Assembly (NCBI RefSeq): GCF_000499785.1
Contig: NZ_HG726019.1
Span: 320,645 to 384,644, forward strand
Length of the DNA: 64,000 nt
Direction of reading: 5' to 3'
From: Bacteroides neonati
GTDB lineage: Bacteria; Bacteroidota; Bacteroidia; Bacteroidales; Bacteroidaceae
In this document: piece by piece, positions 33,243 to 43,325 of the stretch
Numbering within the stretch: the first letter of the stretch is position 1
Layout: every line of letters begins with the position of its first letter
The notes under the pieces: generated by a model
What the model was told of the DNA's origin: nothing
Database searches by the model: none
Seen by the model: the letters and a program-made list of their open reading frames with translations, nothing else
Position numbers and translations under genes: made by a program

Positions 33243-36080
33243 ATGAGAAAACTTGTAGTATTATATCTATTTGTTCTGTTCTCGTATCTTCCTTGCAATG
33301 GGAACCCAATTCCTTTTTCTCCCATTGTAAAGAACTTCTCTGCTATGGATTATCATGCAGGAAGCCAAAATTGGGCCATCACTCAAGATGAACGAGGAGT
33401 GATGTATTTCGGTAACAATACCGGATTGCTAGAATATGATGGTAGCCGTTGGACTTTGTACCCTATACAAGCAGGTGCTGTGGTTCGTGCGGTGTATGCG
33501 TCGCCCGACGGACGGATTTATGTCGGTTCTTTTGAGGAGTTCGGCTATTTTGAACGCAACAAAGAGAATCGGTTGGTTTTTCATGCGCTGAAGCAACAAG
33601 TGAAAAACTTCGATTTTCATAACGATGAGATATGGACGATTGTAGAGAGTGATGGAAAAATAATCTTTCAGTCGTTCGGCTCTTTCTTTATCTATAACGG
33701 AGAAACAACCACAGGCTATCGCTCCAAAGAGTTGCCTCTGAATCTCTTTCAGATGGGTAACCAATTGTATTCCCAGCAAATCAATGGTGGCCTTTTGGCG
33801 TTTACCGGCAAGGGGTTTCGTCCCTTCCTTTCCAGAGAACAACTGGGAGGTGGCGAGGTGACTGCCTTAGTGCCTTATCCCGGTGGTATGTTGTTGCTCA
33901 CACGCAATCATGGCGGATTTATTTACGACGGCTCTAAAGTGACTCCGTGGCAAACTCTTTATGACAGCGAATTGAAACACCATTCGATCAATCGGGGCAT
34001 GATGACCAAAGACTCTTGCTACGTCATTGGAACGCTTTCCAATGGGGTATATGCTTTCAATCGGAAAGGAGAATTACTTTGGAAAGTCAATGCCGACAAT
34101 CAATTGGAGAACAACACGGTGCTTGGGTTATATTGCGATTTGAATAATAACGTATGGGTAGCACTGGACTATGGTGTGGCTTATATTCGCAGTAACTCCT
34201 TGGTTTACTATTTTGAACCCGTGCATCGTAAGATGGGAATGGTTTACGATGTTCTTGTGCGCAAAGACGATGCTTATATTGCCTCCAATCAAGGACTTTA
34301 CCGATTGGAAGACGGACAATTAAGTATTCTTCCGGGACTTGAAGAGCAGGCTTGGACAGTTGGTCAATGGGGCGATCAGGTGATTTGTGGGCATAACCGC
34401 GGAACGTTTCAGATTTCGGGCATGCAATCTCAGTTGATGTCTGATATTAAAGGAGCCATGTGTTTGAAAGAGTTGCAGATAGAAAATCACTCACTGCTTC
34501 TGCAGGGAACCTACACTTATTTGAACGTATATAAGAACAAACCCGGAGTTGGGTGGTTTTTCTCCAACTCGATCGATAACTTTAGCCACATGGCTAAAAA
34601 CATAGAGATGGATCATCGGGGGAATATTTGGGTGGAACATATGCGCAAGGGTTTATACAAAGTCCGTTTGGACCCACAGCTAAAGGAGGTGATCGATCTG
34701 CAAAAATACACATCGTTGAATCATCGAAGCGATACCCCGTGCTATCTGTTTAAAATAAATGGGCGCATTGTATTTTCGGATGGAGAGAAATTCTATACGT
34801 ATGACGACATAGCTGATTCGATTATTCCTTATGAGTTGATGAATGATCAGCTCGGCCCATTGAGAGGTATACATACGGTGAACTATATGAGCGATGACCA
34901 GTATTGGTTTCTTAGCGACCGTGAGGCTTATCTGGTGCACTGCACGCTAACGAATTTTGAGATTCGAACCCGCCTTTCCTTTGCCACATTCAATAATCTG
35001 CCCATCGAAGGGCGTGCCCGAATGGTATATGACAAGCGGCGTAACTGTTCTTACCTTTGCCTGAATAATTCGCTTGCCCGGATAAAGAACGATACAACCG
35101 AACGTTACCGGAGCCCGGCGACAACTTCATTATGGGTTTCTCAGCTTTATGCGGCAGATCCGCTGAGTGGTGAGGTGAAGAACTACCCCATTATACCCAA
35201 TAACCGGATAGAGGCAAATTATAATGATATTACCATTGCTCTGACGTATCCGGTTTACAATGGAAACACTTATGCCGTTCGTTACAGGTTGGAGGGGTTA
35301 AGTAATAAGTGGATCGAGGGGCTGCCAACGATGAAGAAGGAATATGCCGGACTTTCCTTTGGGGACTACCGCTTCAAGGCCGAGGTCTATAATGAGCATG
35401 GCGTATTGTCATCGGTCGAACTTCCGTTCTCTGTGTTACGGCCGTGGTATTTGTCTTATGTGGCTATTATTTCTTATGTAGTGGTGCTATTGGTATCTTT
35501 GTTTATTCTCCTTTACCTGGTTTATGCCTATACAAAAAGAAAAAAGGATAAGGTGATCGAACGGCAACGTGCCAATCATCAGGCCGAAATAGACCGACAA
35601 GAGAAAAAGATCATCGAATTGGAAAAAGAACAACTGGAAGTAGAGCTACGCTTTAAAAGCAAAGAGGTTTCCGGAGTGGTGATGACTAATATAGCACATC
35701 AGGAGTTTTTGGCCAGTTTGAAGGAGGAGATACAGCAGCAGAAGTTGCAGGGACAATACAGCCGCAAGAACCTTGATAAGCTACTGGCTATGCTGAATCA
35801 GAATCTGGTTTCGAATGAAGAGAGCTGGGCTATGTTTCAAACGAACTTCGACCGCATACATGAAAACTTCTTCCGGAATCTGAAAGAACAGTTCCCGGAG
35901 CTGACACCGGGAGACTTGCGACTCTGTGCGCTTTTACGGTTGAATCTACCAACCAAAGAAATAGCGAAATTGATGAACATCTCCATTCGCGGTGTAGATG
36001 CTGCACGTTATCGGCTACGCAAGAAACTAAACCTTTCGCAAGAGAGCAGTTTGACCGATTTTATGATATCCTTTAAGTAG
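33243..36080 (+). CDS. Membrane-anchored sensor-regulator with beta-propeller and LuxR-type HTH
   Basis: This 945-residue protein has a signal peptide, a periplasmic two-component-regulator-type propeller (about residues 30-650), a Y_Y_Y domain (about 660-730, SFGDYRFKAEVYNEHG), one membrane helix (about 735-760), a cytoplasmic coiled coil (about 765-815) and a C-terminal LuxR-type HTH (about 885-945, ELTPGDLRLCALLRLNLPTK). There is no kinase or receiver, so it would bind DNA while attached to the membrane, like SusR-type regulators. It is followed by a strong terminator and the beta-1,2-glucan PUL, which it probably controls. It begins six bases after the S41 peptidase, so it may be co-transcribed with housekeeping genes. 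Confidence 0.9.
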   Translation: MRKLVVLYLFVLFSYLPCNGNPIPFSPIVKNFSAMDYHAGSQNWAITQDERGVMYFGNNTGLLEYDGSRWTLYPIQAGAVVRAVYASPDGRIYVGSFEEFGYFERNKENRLVFHALKQQVKNFDFHNDEIWTIVESDGKIIFQSFGSFFIYNGETTTGYRSKELPLNLFQMGNQLYSQQINGGLLAFTGKGFRPFLSREQLGGGEVTALVPYPGGMLLLTRNHGGFIYDGSKVTPWQTLYDSELKHHSINRGMMTKDSCYVIGTLSNGVYAFNRKGELLWKVNADNQLENNTVLGLYCDLNNNVWVALDYGVAYIRSNSLVYYFEPVHRKMGMVYDVLVRKDDAYIASNQGLYRLEDGQLSILPGLEEQAWTVGQWGDQVICGHNRGTFQISGMQSQLMSDIKGAMCLKELQIENHSLLLQGTYTYLNVYKNKPGVGWFFSNSIDNFSHMAKNIEMDHRGNIWVEHMRKGLYKVRLDPQLKEVIDLQKYTSLNHRSDTPCYLFKINGRIVFSDGEKFYTYDDIADSIIPYELMNDQLGPLRGIHTVNYMSDDQYWFLSDREAYLVHCTLTNFEIRTRLSFATFNNLPIEGRARMVYDKRRNCSYLCLNNSLARIKNDTTERYRSPATTSLWVSQLYAADPLSGEVKNYPIIPNNRIEANYNDITIALTYPVYNGNTYAVRYRLEGLSNKWIEGLPTMKKEYAGLSFGDYRFKAEVYNEHGVLSSVELPFSVLRPWYLSYVAIISYVVVLLVSLFILLYLVYAYTKRKKDKVIERQRANHQAEIDRQEKKIIELEKEQLEVELRFKSKEVSGVVMTNIAHQEFLASLKEEIQQQKLQGQYSRKNLDKLLAMLNQNLVSNEESWAMFQTNFDRIHENFFRNLKEQFPELTPGDLRLCALLRLNLPTKEIAKLMNISIRGVDAARYRLRKKLNLSQESSLTDFMISFK

Positions 36081-36105
36081 TTTAATCAAAGTGGTTTATA
36101 TGTAT

Positions 36106-36136
36106 AAGAAGTACTAATGTAGTACTTCTTTTTTTA
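36106..36136 (+). terminator. Intrinsic terminator after the membrane regulator
   Basis: AAGAAGTACT (36106-36115), loop AATGT, AGTACTTCTT (36121-36130), then five more T. A textbook rho-independent terminator. Its 3' arm and T tract also form copy 1 of a 19-bp element repeated before susC. Confidence 0.88.
36117..36135 (+). promoter_or_regulatory. Copy 1 of a 19-bp PUL element
   Basis: ATGTAGTACTTCTTTTTTT here is identical to 38720-38738. This copy lies 110 bases before the GH3 start, upstream of a near-consensus -7 box TATTCTTG (36154-36161, one mismatch). A shared binding site for the PUL regulator is plausible, though the T tract also serves the terminator. Confidence 0.45.
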
Positions 36137-36245
36137 TGTTCTTATCTGTGTGGTATTCTTGCTGTATAGGTAAATGATAGGCTTTTCGAAGCTTTTGTGT
36201 TTATTTGCGGAGAGAAACGGATATACACTTATAAATATACAAACC

Positions 36246-38537
36246 ATGAAACATTTAGTACGTAAGTTAAAAACGATGGCTGTCTTGTTGGTCGTTGTTG
36301 TTATCAGTGCTCATGCACAAAAAACTCCGCAGGATATGGATCGCTTTATCGATGCTTTGATGAAGAAGATGACGCTGGAGGAGAAAATAGGCCAATTGAA
36401 TTTGCCCGTTACCGGAGATATCACCACCGGACAAGCGAAAAGTAGCGATGTAGCCAAACGCATTAGCCAAGGCGAAGTAGGCGGACTCTTTAACCTGAAG
36501 GGTGTTGCGAAAATCCGCGATGTGCAAAAGCAAGCAGTGGAGAATAGCCGTTTGGGTATTCCATTGCTTTTTGGAATGGATGTTATTCACGGATATGAAA
36601 CGGTGTTCCCTATTCCATTAGGATTATCGTGTACATGGGATATGAAAGCCATTGAGCAGTCGGCTCGTATTGCCGCCATCGAAGCTTCGGCCGATGGTAT
36701 TAGCTGGACGTTCAGCCCGATGGTAGATGTTTCGCGTGATGCCCGTTGGGGACGTATCTCGGAGGGTAGTGGCGAAGATCCTTTTTTAGGAGCTGCAATT
36801 GCCCGTGCTATGGTGAAGGGTTATCAAGGAAAAAACATGAGCGGGAAAGATGAAATCATGGCTTGTGTGAAACACTTCGCTTTATATGGTGCTCCCGAAG
36901 CCGGACGTGATTACAATACGGTCGATATGAGCCGCAATCGTATGTTTAATGAATATATGTTACCCTATCAGGCTGCCGTTGAGGCCGGAGCCGGTAGTGC
37001 CATGGCAGCTTTTAATGAGGTCGATGGTGTGCCTGCTACCGGCAATAAGTGGTTGATGACCGATGTGCTACGCACTCAATGGGGCTTTGATGGCTTTGTC
37101 GTAACCGATTATACCGGTATTTCCGAGATGGTCGATCATGGTATGGGCGATTTACAAGCTGTTGCAGCTTTAGCATTGAATGCAGGTATTGATATGGATA
37201 TGGTGAGCGATGCGTTTGTAAGCACCTTAAAGAAATCGGTCGAAGAGGGTAAAGTTTCCGTTGCCTCTATCGATAAAGCTTGTCGACGCATGCTTGAAGC
37301 AAAATACAAACTGGGTCTTTTTGAAAACCCATATAAGTATTGCGATGTGAAGCGTCCTGCTAAAGATATCTTTACTCCCGAGCACCGTGCCATAGCGCGT
37401 AAAACCGCTTCTGAGAGCTTTGTGTTGATGAAAAACGACAATCAAACATTGCCGCTACAGAAAAAAGGAACGATTGCAGTGATAGGTCCGTTGGGCAATA
37501 CGCGCTCGAATATGCCCGGTACCTGGAGTGTGGCCGCAGTACTTGATAATGCTCCTTCACTTGTTGAAGGGTTGAAGGAAGTAACCAAGGGCAAGGCCAA
37601 TGTGGTATATGCGAAAGGAAGTAACCTCATGAGCGATGCTGCTTACGAGGAGCGTGCTACGATGTTTGGTCGTTCGCTCCACCGCGATAACCGCACGGAT
37701 AAAGAGATGCTCGAAGAGGCATTGCGTATATCAGCCGATGCTGATGTGATCGTAGCAGCCCTTGGCGAATCGTCGGAGATGAGTGGAGAGAGTAGCTGTC
37801 GTACCGATCTGACTATGCCCGATGTGCAACGTACACTACTCGAAGAGCTTCTGAAAACCGGAAAGCCTGTTGTATTGGTACTCTTTACCGGCCGTCCGCT
37901 TGTATTGACCTGGGAGAAGGAAAACGTTCCTGCCATCCTGAATGTATGGTTTGGGGGTAGTGAAGCTGCTTTGGCCATTGGCGATGTACTCTTTGGGGAT
38001 GTAAATCCGAGTGGTAAACTAACAACTACCTTCCCGCAGAATGTAGGCCAGGTGCCCTTGTTCTATGCACATAAAAATACAGGTCGCCCGTTGAACAAAG
38101 GATGGTTTGAGAAGTTTCGTACCAACTATCTTGATGTGAGTAACGAACCGCTTTATCCTTTTGGTTACGGACTGAGCTACACCTCTTTCACATACAGTGA
38201 TATTTCCTTAGATCGCTCCAGCATGGCTGTCAATGGCGAACTAACGGCTACGGTTACGCTGACCAATACAGGCAACAGAGATGGAGCCGAAGTGGTACAA
38301 CTCTATATTCGTGACCTGGTAGCCAGTATTACCCGCCCTGTCAAAGAGCTGAAAGGCTTTGAAAAGGTCTTTCTGAAAGCAGGAGAGTCGCGCAAGGTCT
38401 CTTTCAAAATAACTCCCGAGCTATTGAAGTTTTACAATTACGACTTGCAGTTCGTTTGTGAGCCGGGTGAGTTTGATCTGATGATCGGTGGTAACAGTCA
38501 GGAGGTTAAAACCACTCGTTTTGTGCTGACCGACTAA
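36246..38537 (+). CDS. GH3 family beta-glucosidase of the beta-1,2-glucan PUL
   Basis: This 763-residue exported enzyme (signal peptide ending SAHAQ) has the GH3 barrel with the catalytic aspartate in FVVTDYTG (Asp288), the alpha/beta sandwich domain (from about residue 395) and a C-terminal Fn3-like domain (from about 665). It belongs to the BglX-like group. In Bacteroides thetaiotaomicron a GH3 enzyme encoded beside a GH144 and a susCD pair (BT_3567) cleaves sophoro-oligosaccharides; the same set here supports that role, in the periplasm. I start at 36246, which begins the signal peptide; an in-frame ATG at 36174 adds an unlikely 24-residue extension. Confidence 0.9.
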   Translation: MKHLVRKLKTMAVLLVVVVISAHAQKTPQDMDRFIDALMKKMTLEEKIGQLNLPVTGDITTGQAKSSDVAKRISQGEVGGLFNLKGVAKIRDVQKQAVENSRLGIPLLFGMDVIHGYETVFPIPLGLSCTWDMKAIEQSARIAAIEASADGISWTFSPMVDVSRDARWGRISEGSGEDPFLGAAIARAMVKGYQGKNMSGKDEIMACVKHFALYGAPEAGRDYNTVDMSRNRMFNEYMLPYQAAVEAGAGSAMAAFNEVDGVPATGNKWLMTDVLRTQWGFDGFVVTDYTGISEMVDHGMGDLQAVAALALNAGIDMDMVSDAFVSTLKKSVEEGKVSVASIDKACRRMLEAKYKLGLFENPYKYCDVKRPAKDIFTPEHRAIARKTASESFVLMKNDNQTLPLQKKGTIAVIGPLGNTRSNMPGTWSVAAVLDNAPSLVEGLKEVTKGKANVVYAKGSNLMSDAAYEERATMFGRSLHRDNRTDKEMLEEALRISADADVIVAALGESSEMSGESSCRTDLTMPDVQRTLLEELLKTGKPVVLVLFTGRPLVLTWEKENVPAILNVWFGGSEAALAIGDVLFGDVNPSGKLTTTFPQNVGQVPLFYAHKNTGRPLNKGWFEKFRTNYLDVSNEPLYPFGYGLSYTSFTYSDISLDRSSMAVNGELTATVTLTNTGNRDGAEVVQLYIRDLVASITRPVKELKGFEKVFLKAGESRKVSFKITPELLKFYNYDLQFVCEPGEFDLMIGGNSQEVKTTRFVLTD

Positions 38538-38565
38538 CTGAAAGAACAATTTATTCCTTGTTATG

Positions 38566-38606
38566 CATACCACCCTTCCGGTCTTTTGTACCGGGAGGGT
38601 GGTATG
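38566..38606 (+). terminator. Strong hairpin terminator after the GH3 gene
   Basis: A 17-bp stem (CATACCACCCTTCCGGT against 38590-38606, one G-U pair) with a 7-base loop, followed by TTGTTT. It separates the GH3 gene from the susC promoter, so the PUL has at least two transcription units. Confidence 0.85.
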
Positions 38607-38719
38607 TTGTTTGATAGACTTTTCTTTAAAACTCTTTTGCTTTTTTTAGCTGTTGATTATAAGCGTGTTAATGTGCGTTGTGGTATTAAAACAGTACCCG
38701 CTTTTTTCTCGTGGTAGTC

Positions 38720-38738
38720 ATGTAGTACTTCTTTTTTT
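38720..38738 (+). promoter_or_regulatory. Copy 2 of a 19-bp PUL element
   Basis: Identical to 36117-36135. Its T tract runs into the -33 TTTG of the susC promoter, the usual place for an activator site. Unlike copy 1 it has no complementary arm, so it is not a terminator here. Confidence 0.5.
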
Positions 38739-38767
38739 GACTTACATCAATTTATCCTCTAAGTTTG
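38736..38767 (+). promoter_or_regulatory. Predicted promoter of susC in the glucan PUL
   Basis: TTTG (38736-38739), 20 bases, TAAGTTTG (38760-38767). Both Bacteroides elements at ideal spacing. The start codon at 38795 gives a leader of about 20 bases; a TTG at 38765 lies inside the promoter and is excluded. Confidence 0.72.
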
Positions 38768-38794
38768 CTGCAGAATTTTAAATCAATACCCACG

Positions 38795-41791
38795 ATGAGA
38801 AAAAATCTTTTATTCGTATTTAGTATGTTATTGCTTTCTGCTCTTTCTTTTGCGCAGAATAGCATCACGGTTTCGGGTATCGTAACCGAGAAGAAAACCG
38901 GTGAGTCAATTATCGGTGCTACTGTTCAGGTAAAAGGACAGACATTGGGAACTATTACAGGTCTCGATGGTGATTATAAGCTTGTTGGAGTTCCTTCTCA
39001 GGCTACTCTGATTGTTAGCTATATTGGAATGAAACCTCAGGAGATAAAGCTGAACGGTTCGTCAATAATCAATGTGTCGTTGGAAGAGGACAATTTGATG
39101 ATCGACGAGGTAGTTGTTGTTGGCTATGGCGTACAGCGAAAGTCCGACTTGACTGGTGCCGTAGGCTCTATTAAGAGCGACGACCTGAAAAAGGTCTCTA
39201 CCTCCAATGTAGCCAATGCGCTGCAAGGACGGGTGTCGGGTGTCTTTATCTCGGCCAATGGTGCTCCGGGAAGTTCGCCCGAAGTGCGTATCCGTGGTAT
39301 CGGTACTACCAACAACAGCAATCCTCTTTATGTAGTCGATGGTATGTTTATGGAAGATATTACATTCCTGAACACACACGACATTGAGTCAATGGAAGTA
39401 CTGAAAGACGCTTCTGCCACTGCTATGTATGGTTCGCGTGGTGCTAACGGTGTGATTATCGTTACTACGAAACAAGGAGCCGAAGGAAAAGCAGTTGTCA
39501 ATGTATTGGCCAATGAAGGTTTCCAGTTTCAGAACAGCAACTTCGAGATGGCTTCTGCATCGGAATACGCTACTTTGCTTAATGAAGCTTTGAAAAACAC
39601 AGGCGGTACTCCCAAATTCGATGATCCGGCTTCGCTGGGTAGAGGAACGAATTGGTTTGATGAGATTTTTCGCGTAGCATCTGTCCGTGAATATCAGGTT
39701 AGTGTGAGCGGTGGATCTGAGAAAGTACGCTATAACCTCAGTGCAGGTTACTATAAGCAAGATGGTATCATCAAGGGCAACAGCTACGATCGTTTTACGA
39801 TTCGTGCCAATAATTCATATAAGTTGAACAAGCGTTTGACTTTTGGTCACAACCTATCTGCTTCGTTCAGCCACAAGCTAAACGAAAATAAATCGGTCGT
39901 AAAATCGGCTTATACCATTAGTCCGGTGAAGAAACCTTATAACGAAGACGGTAGCTTTATGGACTCTGAGAGTGCTTCGTCCGCCAACCCCGTTGCTTCA
40001 CTGCACTATACCAATAATGACGATTGGAAAGACCGGATAGTCGGTAGTGCTTTTCTAAACTGGGAAGTGCTGAAAGGGCTAAACTTTAAAACCAGCCTCG
40101 GTATCGATTATCTGAACGGGCAGTATCGTAACTTCACTCCCGAATACTATGTGTCGGAGACGCAGAAGAATACATCGAACAGCTTGACTAAGCGATGGAG
40201 CCGTGATTTTACCTGGTTATGGGAGAATCTGTTGACTTATGATTGGCAGATCAATGCCAACAGCCGGTTAAATCTGTTGGGAGGTATCACCGCTCAGAAA
40301 CGTAAGTACGAACAGTTGGAAGGATTCGGTCGTGACTTCTTTTCGAACAATGATAATTACTGGTACTTGGATCAGGCATCGGTTGACTCTAAGTCTGTTG
40401 GAAACAATGGTTACCACGAGGCTATGATGTCTTACCTGTTCCGTGCAAACTACGCATTGATGGATCGCTACCTGTTGACGGCTTCGATGCGTGCCGATGG
40501 CTCGTCTAAGTTCGGCCCGAATAACCGTTGGGGTTATTTCCCCTCTGCCGCAATTGGCTGGAGAGTATCGGAAGAGGCTTTTGTGAAAGAGAATGCCACT
40601 TGGTTGAGTAATCTGAAACTGCGCGGTAGCTGGGGACAGATTGGTAATGATAAAATCGGAAACGATAAATACAATCCTCTTGCTAACATCAATCCTTCGT
40701 ACGATGCTATTTTTGGTGGTATTTATTTCCCCGGCGGAACAGTCACTTCGTTGTCTAACAAGAGTATTCACTGGGAGCGTTCGGAGCAGATGGACTTAGG
40801 TTTCGATCTGGGTTTATTAAATAACCGATTGGCGGTAGAGTTTGATTACTACCAAAGAGATACCAAAGACATGTTGGTTACGGTAGATGTTCCCGGATCG
40901 GTCGGTCTTACTCCTGTCGAAACAAATGTAGGAGCCGTACGTAACTCCGGTATCGATTTTACGGTGAAATGGGCGGATACGTATAAAGACTTCAATTACT
41001 CCGTTCGTCTCACAGGAACGACTATCAAGAATGAGGTGATCGATTTGGGAGGCAAACGAATAGCCAGTGGCGATATCGGTGCAGGCAAGTCGGTACAGAT
41101 GACCGAAGAAGGAATGCCGATCAAGTACTTCTATGGTTACAAGGTAATTGGCATCTTCCAGTCGGATGAGCAGATTAAAGCGTATAACGATAAAGCAGCA
41201 GCACTGAGCGGCAAACCCAGCCAAAAATACCAAAACAATGTAGCCCCCGGCGACCTTATTTATGAAGATGTAGACGGTAGCGGTTATATTACAGCCGAAG
41301 ACCGCAAAGATTTAGGAAGTCCTACCCCTAAATTTATTGGTGGACTCGGTCTTACAGCCTCGTGGAGAGGTTTTGATTTGGCTGTTGATTTCCAAGGCAA
41401 CTTCGGTAATAAGATATTTAACGCCAAGCAAGTAGAACGCTTCTCGGGAGCAGACAACTGGGATCGCTCCTTCCTTGATCGCTGGACACCCGAGAATACG
41501 GGCGCTTCTATACCTCGTATGACACTTGAAGGAAACAACTACCTGGCTTCCGATCGGTATATAGAAAGTGGCTCGTACGTAAAACTGCAAACCGTTGAGT
41601 TGGGCTATACATTCCCCAAATTGCTGATGCAGAAAATCCATGTACAGAATCTGAGGTTGTATGTATCGGGCAATAACCTGGCATACTTTACTGGTTATAA
41701 CGGTTTTACTCCCGAAGTGTTGGGCGGGCTCGATCGCGAGATCTATCCGGTTACAGCTACCTGTCGTTTCGGTCTTAACCTCACATTCTAA
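38795..41791 (+). CDS. SusC-family transporter of the beta-1,2-glucan PUL
   Basis: This 998-residue TonB-linked transporter has a signal peptide ending LSFAQ, a carboxypeptidase-regulatory-like domain (ITVSGIVTEKKTGESIIGAT), the box DEVVVVGYGVQRKSDLTG, the plug motif NPLYVVDGMF and a barrel ending LNLTF. There is no STN domain, in keeping with control by the membrane HTH regulator and not by sigma/FecR. It should import beta-1,2-linked gluco-oligosaccharides released by the GH144 enzyme. The SusD gene follows after 21 bases. Confidence 0.95.
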   Translation: MRKNLLFVFSMLLLSALSFAQNSITVSGIVTEKKTGESIIGATVQVKGQTLGTITGLDGDYKLVGVPSQATLIVSYIGMKPQEIKLNGSSIINVSLEEDNLMIDEVVVVGYGVQRKSDLTGAVGSIKSDDLKKVSTSNVANALQGRVSGVFISANGAPGSSPEVRIRGIGTTNNSNPLYVVDGMFMEDITFLNTHDIESMEVLKDASATAMYGSRGANGVIIVTTKQGAEGKAVVNVLANEGFQFQNSNFEMASASEYATLLNEALKNTGGTPKFDDPASLGRGTNWFDEIFRVASVREYQVSVSGGSEKVRYNLSAGYYKQDGIIKGNSYDRFTIRANNSYKLNKRLTFGHNLSASFSHKLNENKSVVKSAYTISPVKKPYNEDGSFMDSESASSANPVASLHYTNNDDWKDRIVGSAFLNWEVLKGLNFKTSLGIDYLNGQYRNFTPEYYVSETQKNTSNSLTKRWSRDFTWLWENLLTYDWQINANSRLNLLGGITAQKRKYEQLEGFGRDFFSNNDNYWYLDQASVDSKSVGNNGYHEAMMSYLFRANYALMDRYLLTASMRADGSSKFGPNNRWGYFPSAAIGWRVSEEAFVKENATWLSNLKLRGSWGQIGNDKIGNDKYNPLANINPSYDAIFGGIYFPGGTVTSLSNKSIHWERSEQMDLGFDLGLLNNRLAVEFDYYQRDTKDMLVTVDVPGSVGLTPVETNVGAVRNSGIDFTVKWADTYKDFNYSVRLTGTTIKNEVIDLGGKRIASGDIGAGKSVQMTEEGMPIKYFYGYKVIGIFQSDEQIKAYNDKAAALSGKPSQKYQNNVAPGDLIYEDVDGSGYITAEDRKDLGSPTPKFIGGLGLTASWRGFDLAVDFQGNFGNKIFNAKQVERFSGADNWDRSFLDRWTPENTGASIPRMTLEGNNYLASDRYIESGSYVKLQTVELGYTFPKLLMQKIHVQNLRLYVSGNNLAYFTGYNGFTPEVLGGLDREIYPVTATCRFGLNLTF

Positions 41792-41812
41792 TCATTTTAA
41801 TACGGTAATAAC

Positions 41813-43312
41813 ATGAAAAAGATAGCTTCAATTTTAGTGGCCTCGGCCCTTACATTCTCCTCTTGTTCGGACTTCCTGAATGTAGAATCTCAGGGAAAAC
41901 TAACCGAAGATGTTTTCTTCGGAGAAGAGCAAGGTGCGTTGATGAGTATCAATGCTATATATAGTAAATTGCGTACATGGGATCTCATCGGCTTCTCCTG
42001 GTTTGGGATCATGGAACTTCCGAGTGATAATTCCGATACCGGTAGCGAATTGGCCGATGGTAGTGTACCTCGGTTGAATACAATTAATAATTTTACATAC
42101 GATGCTTCCACCGCCGAACTAAACGGTTGGTGGGAGGGAAACTACAAAGCCATCGCTTCCTGTAATGTAGCGTTGGATAACCTCGGTGCAGTGAAGAATG
42201 AAGCGCTTCGGGTGAAGTGTGTGGCACAAGCCCGCTTTTTCCGTGGTTTCTTCTACTTCAACCTGGTTCGTGCTTTTGGCGGTGTTCCTTTAATTACGCA
42301 AGTACAACAACCGGGCGAGTATGACCAACCCCGCGCAGCAGAGGCACTTGTTTATGATCAGATTGTAAGCGACCTTACATTTGCAGCCGAGAACTTGCCT
42401 ACCCGTCAGGAGTGGGGAACGAAAGAGCTGGGTCGTGTAACCAAAGGTACAGCCGAAGGATTATTGGCAAAGGTGTATCTTTTCCGTCAGGATTATGCTA
42501 ATGCGAAAAGATATGCCGGTCAGGTGATTGATCGTAAAGAATATGCACTCCATAATGATTATCGCGACTTGTTCAGTCCCGATTCATACTATTCGAATGA
42601 AGTGATGCTGGCCGATCAGTACCTTTGGGGTGAGTCTCAGGACAGAAACAAGGAGTCTGAGTATCTCAAATGGCAGGGTATCCGTGGTGCAGGTATGGGC
42701 TGGGGTATGTTCTCTCCTTCCGAAGCACTGGATAAGGCGTATGAGGCAGGCGATCCCCGCCGTACGGCAACGATCTTCTACGATGGCGACGTGCTCGAAG
42801 GAAAAGGACAAATCAACTTTAAGAAAGAGATTCCGCCACGTGCCAATAAAAAAACCATTTGGCCTACTAGCTTCTGGAATTCCAATTCGTTCGGTAAGCA
42901 CAATTGCCACCTGTACTTTTTGCGTTATGCCGATGTGTTACTTATCTATGCCGAAGCATCTAATGAAATAGACACCGATAAAACGGCTGCCCTTGCCAAA
43001 CTCGAAGAGGTGAGAGCCCGCGCACGTCGCTCGGTTCATCCTGCCGATATGGTAGTTGATTTGCCGGCAATCACAGAAACCGATACAGACAAACTGCGTG
43101 AGCTTATCTGGCATGAGCGTCGTGTGGAACTGGCTTTGGAAGGACACCGCTTTTACGACCTGATTCGCGCCGATAAAGTAGTGCCGGGCTATGCAGCGAA
43201 GATGCTGAAAGCACATGGTAAAGACAATTTCACGATGGCTCAGCACGCCACCTTCTTTATTCCTCAAAAGCAGATCGACATCTCTCAAGGAGTATTGACA
43301 CAAAATAAGTAA
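41813..43312 (+). CDS. SusD-family lipoprotein of the beta-1,2-glucan PUL
   Basis: This 499-residue lipoprotein has lipobox TFSSC followed by SDFLNVESQGKLTEDVFF. The central ARFFRGFFYFNLVRAFGGVP and C-terminal LIWHERRVELALEGHRFYDL are SusD hallmarks. It caps the preceding SusC and captures oligosaccharides at the cell surface. It is followed by the GH144 gene after 13 bases, in one operon. Confidence 0.95.
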   Translation: MKKIASILVASALTFSSCSDFLNVESQGKLTEDVFFGEEQGALMSINAIYSKLRTWDLIGFSWFGIMELPSDNSDTGSELADGSVPRLNTINNFTYDASTAELNGWWEGNYKAIASCNVALDNLGAVKNEALRVKCVAQARFFRGFFYFNLVRAFGGVPLITQVQQPGEYDQPRAAEALVYDQIVSDLTFAAENLPTRQEWGTKELGRVTKGTAEGLLAKVYLFRQDYANAKRYAGQVIDRKEYALHNDYRDLFSPDSYYSNEVMLADQYLWGESQDRNKESEYLKWQGIRGAGMGWGMFSPSEALDKAYEAGDPRRTATIFYDGDVLEGKGQINFKKEIPPRANKKTIWPTSFWNSNSFGKHNCHLYFLRYADVLLIYAEASNEIDTDKTAALAKLEEVRARARRSVHPADMVVDLPAITETDTDKLRELIWHERRVELALEGHRFYDLIRADKVVPGYAAKMLKAHGKDNFTMAQHATFFIPQKQIDISQGVLTQNK

Positions 43313-43325
43313 TTCAATAGGTATC

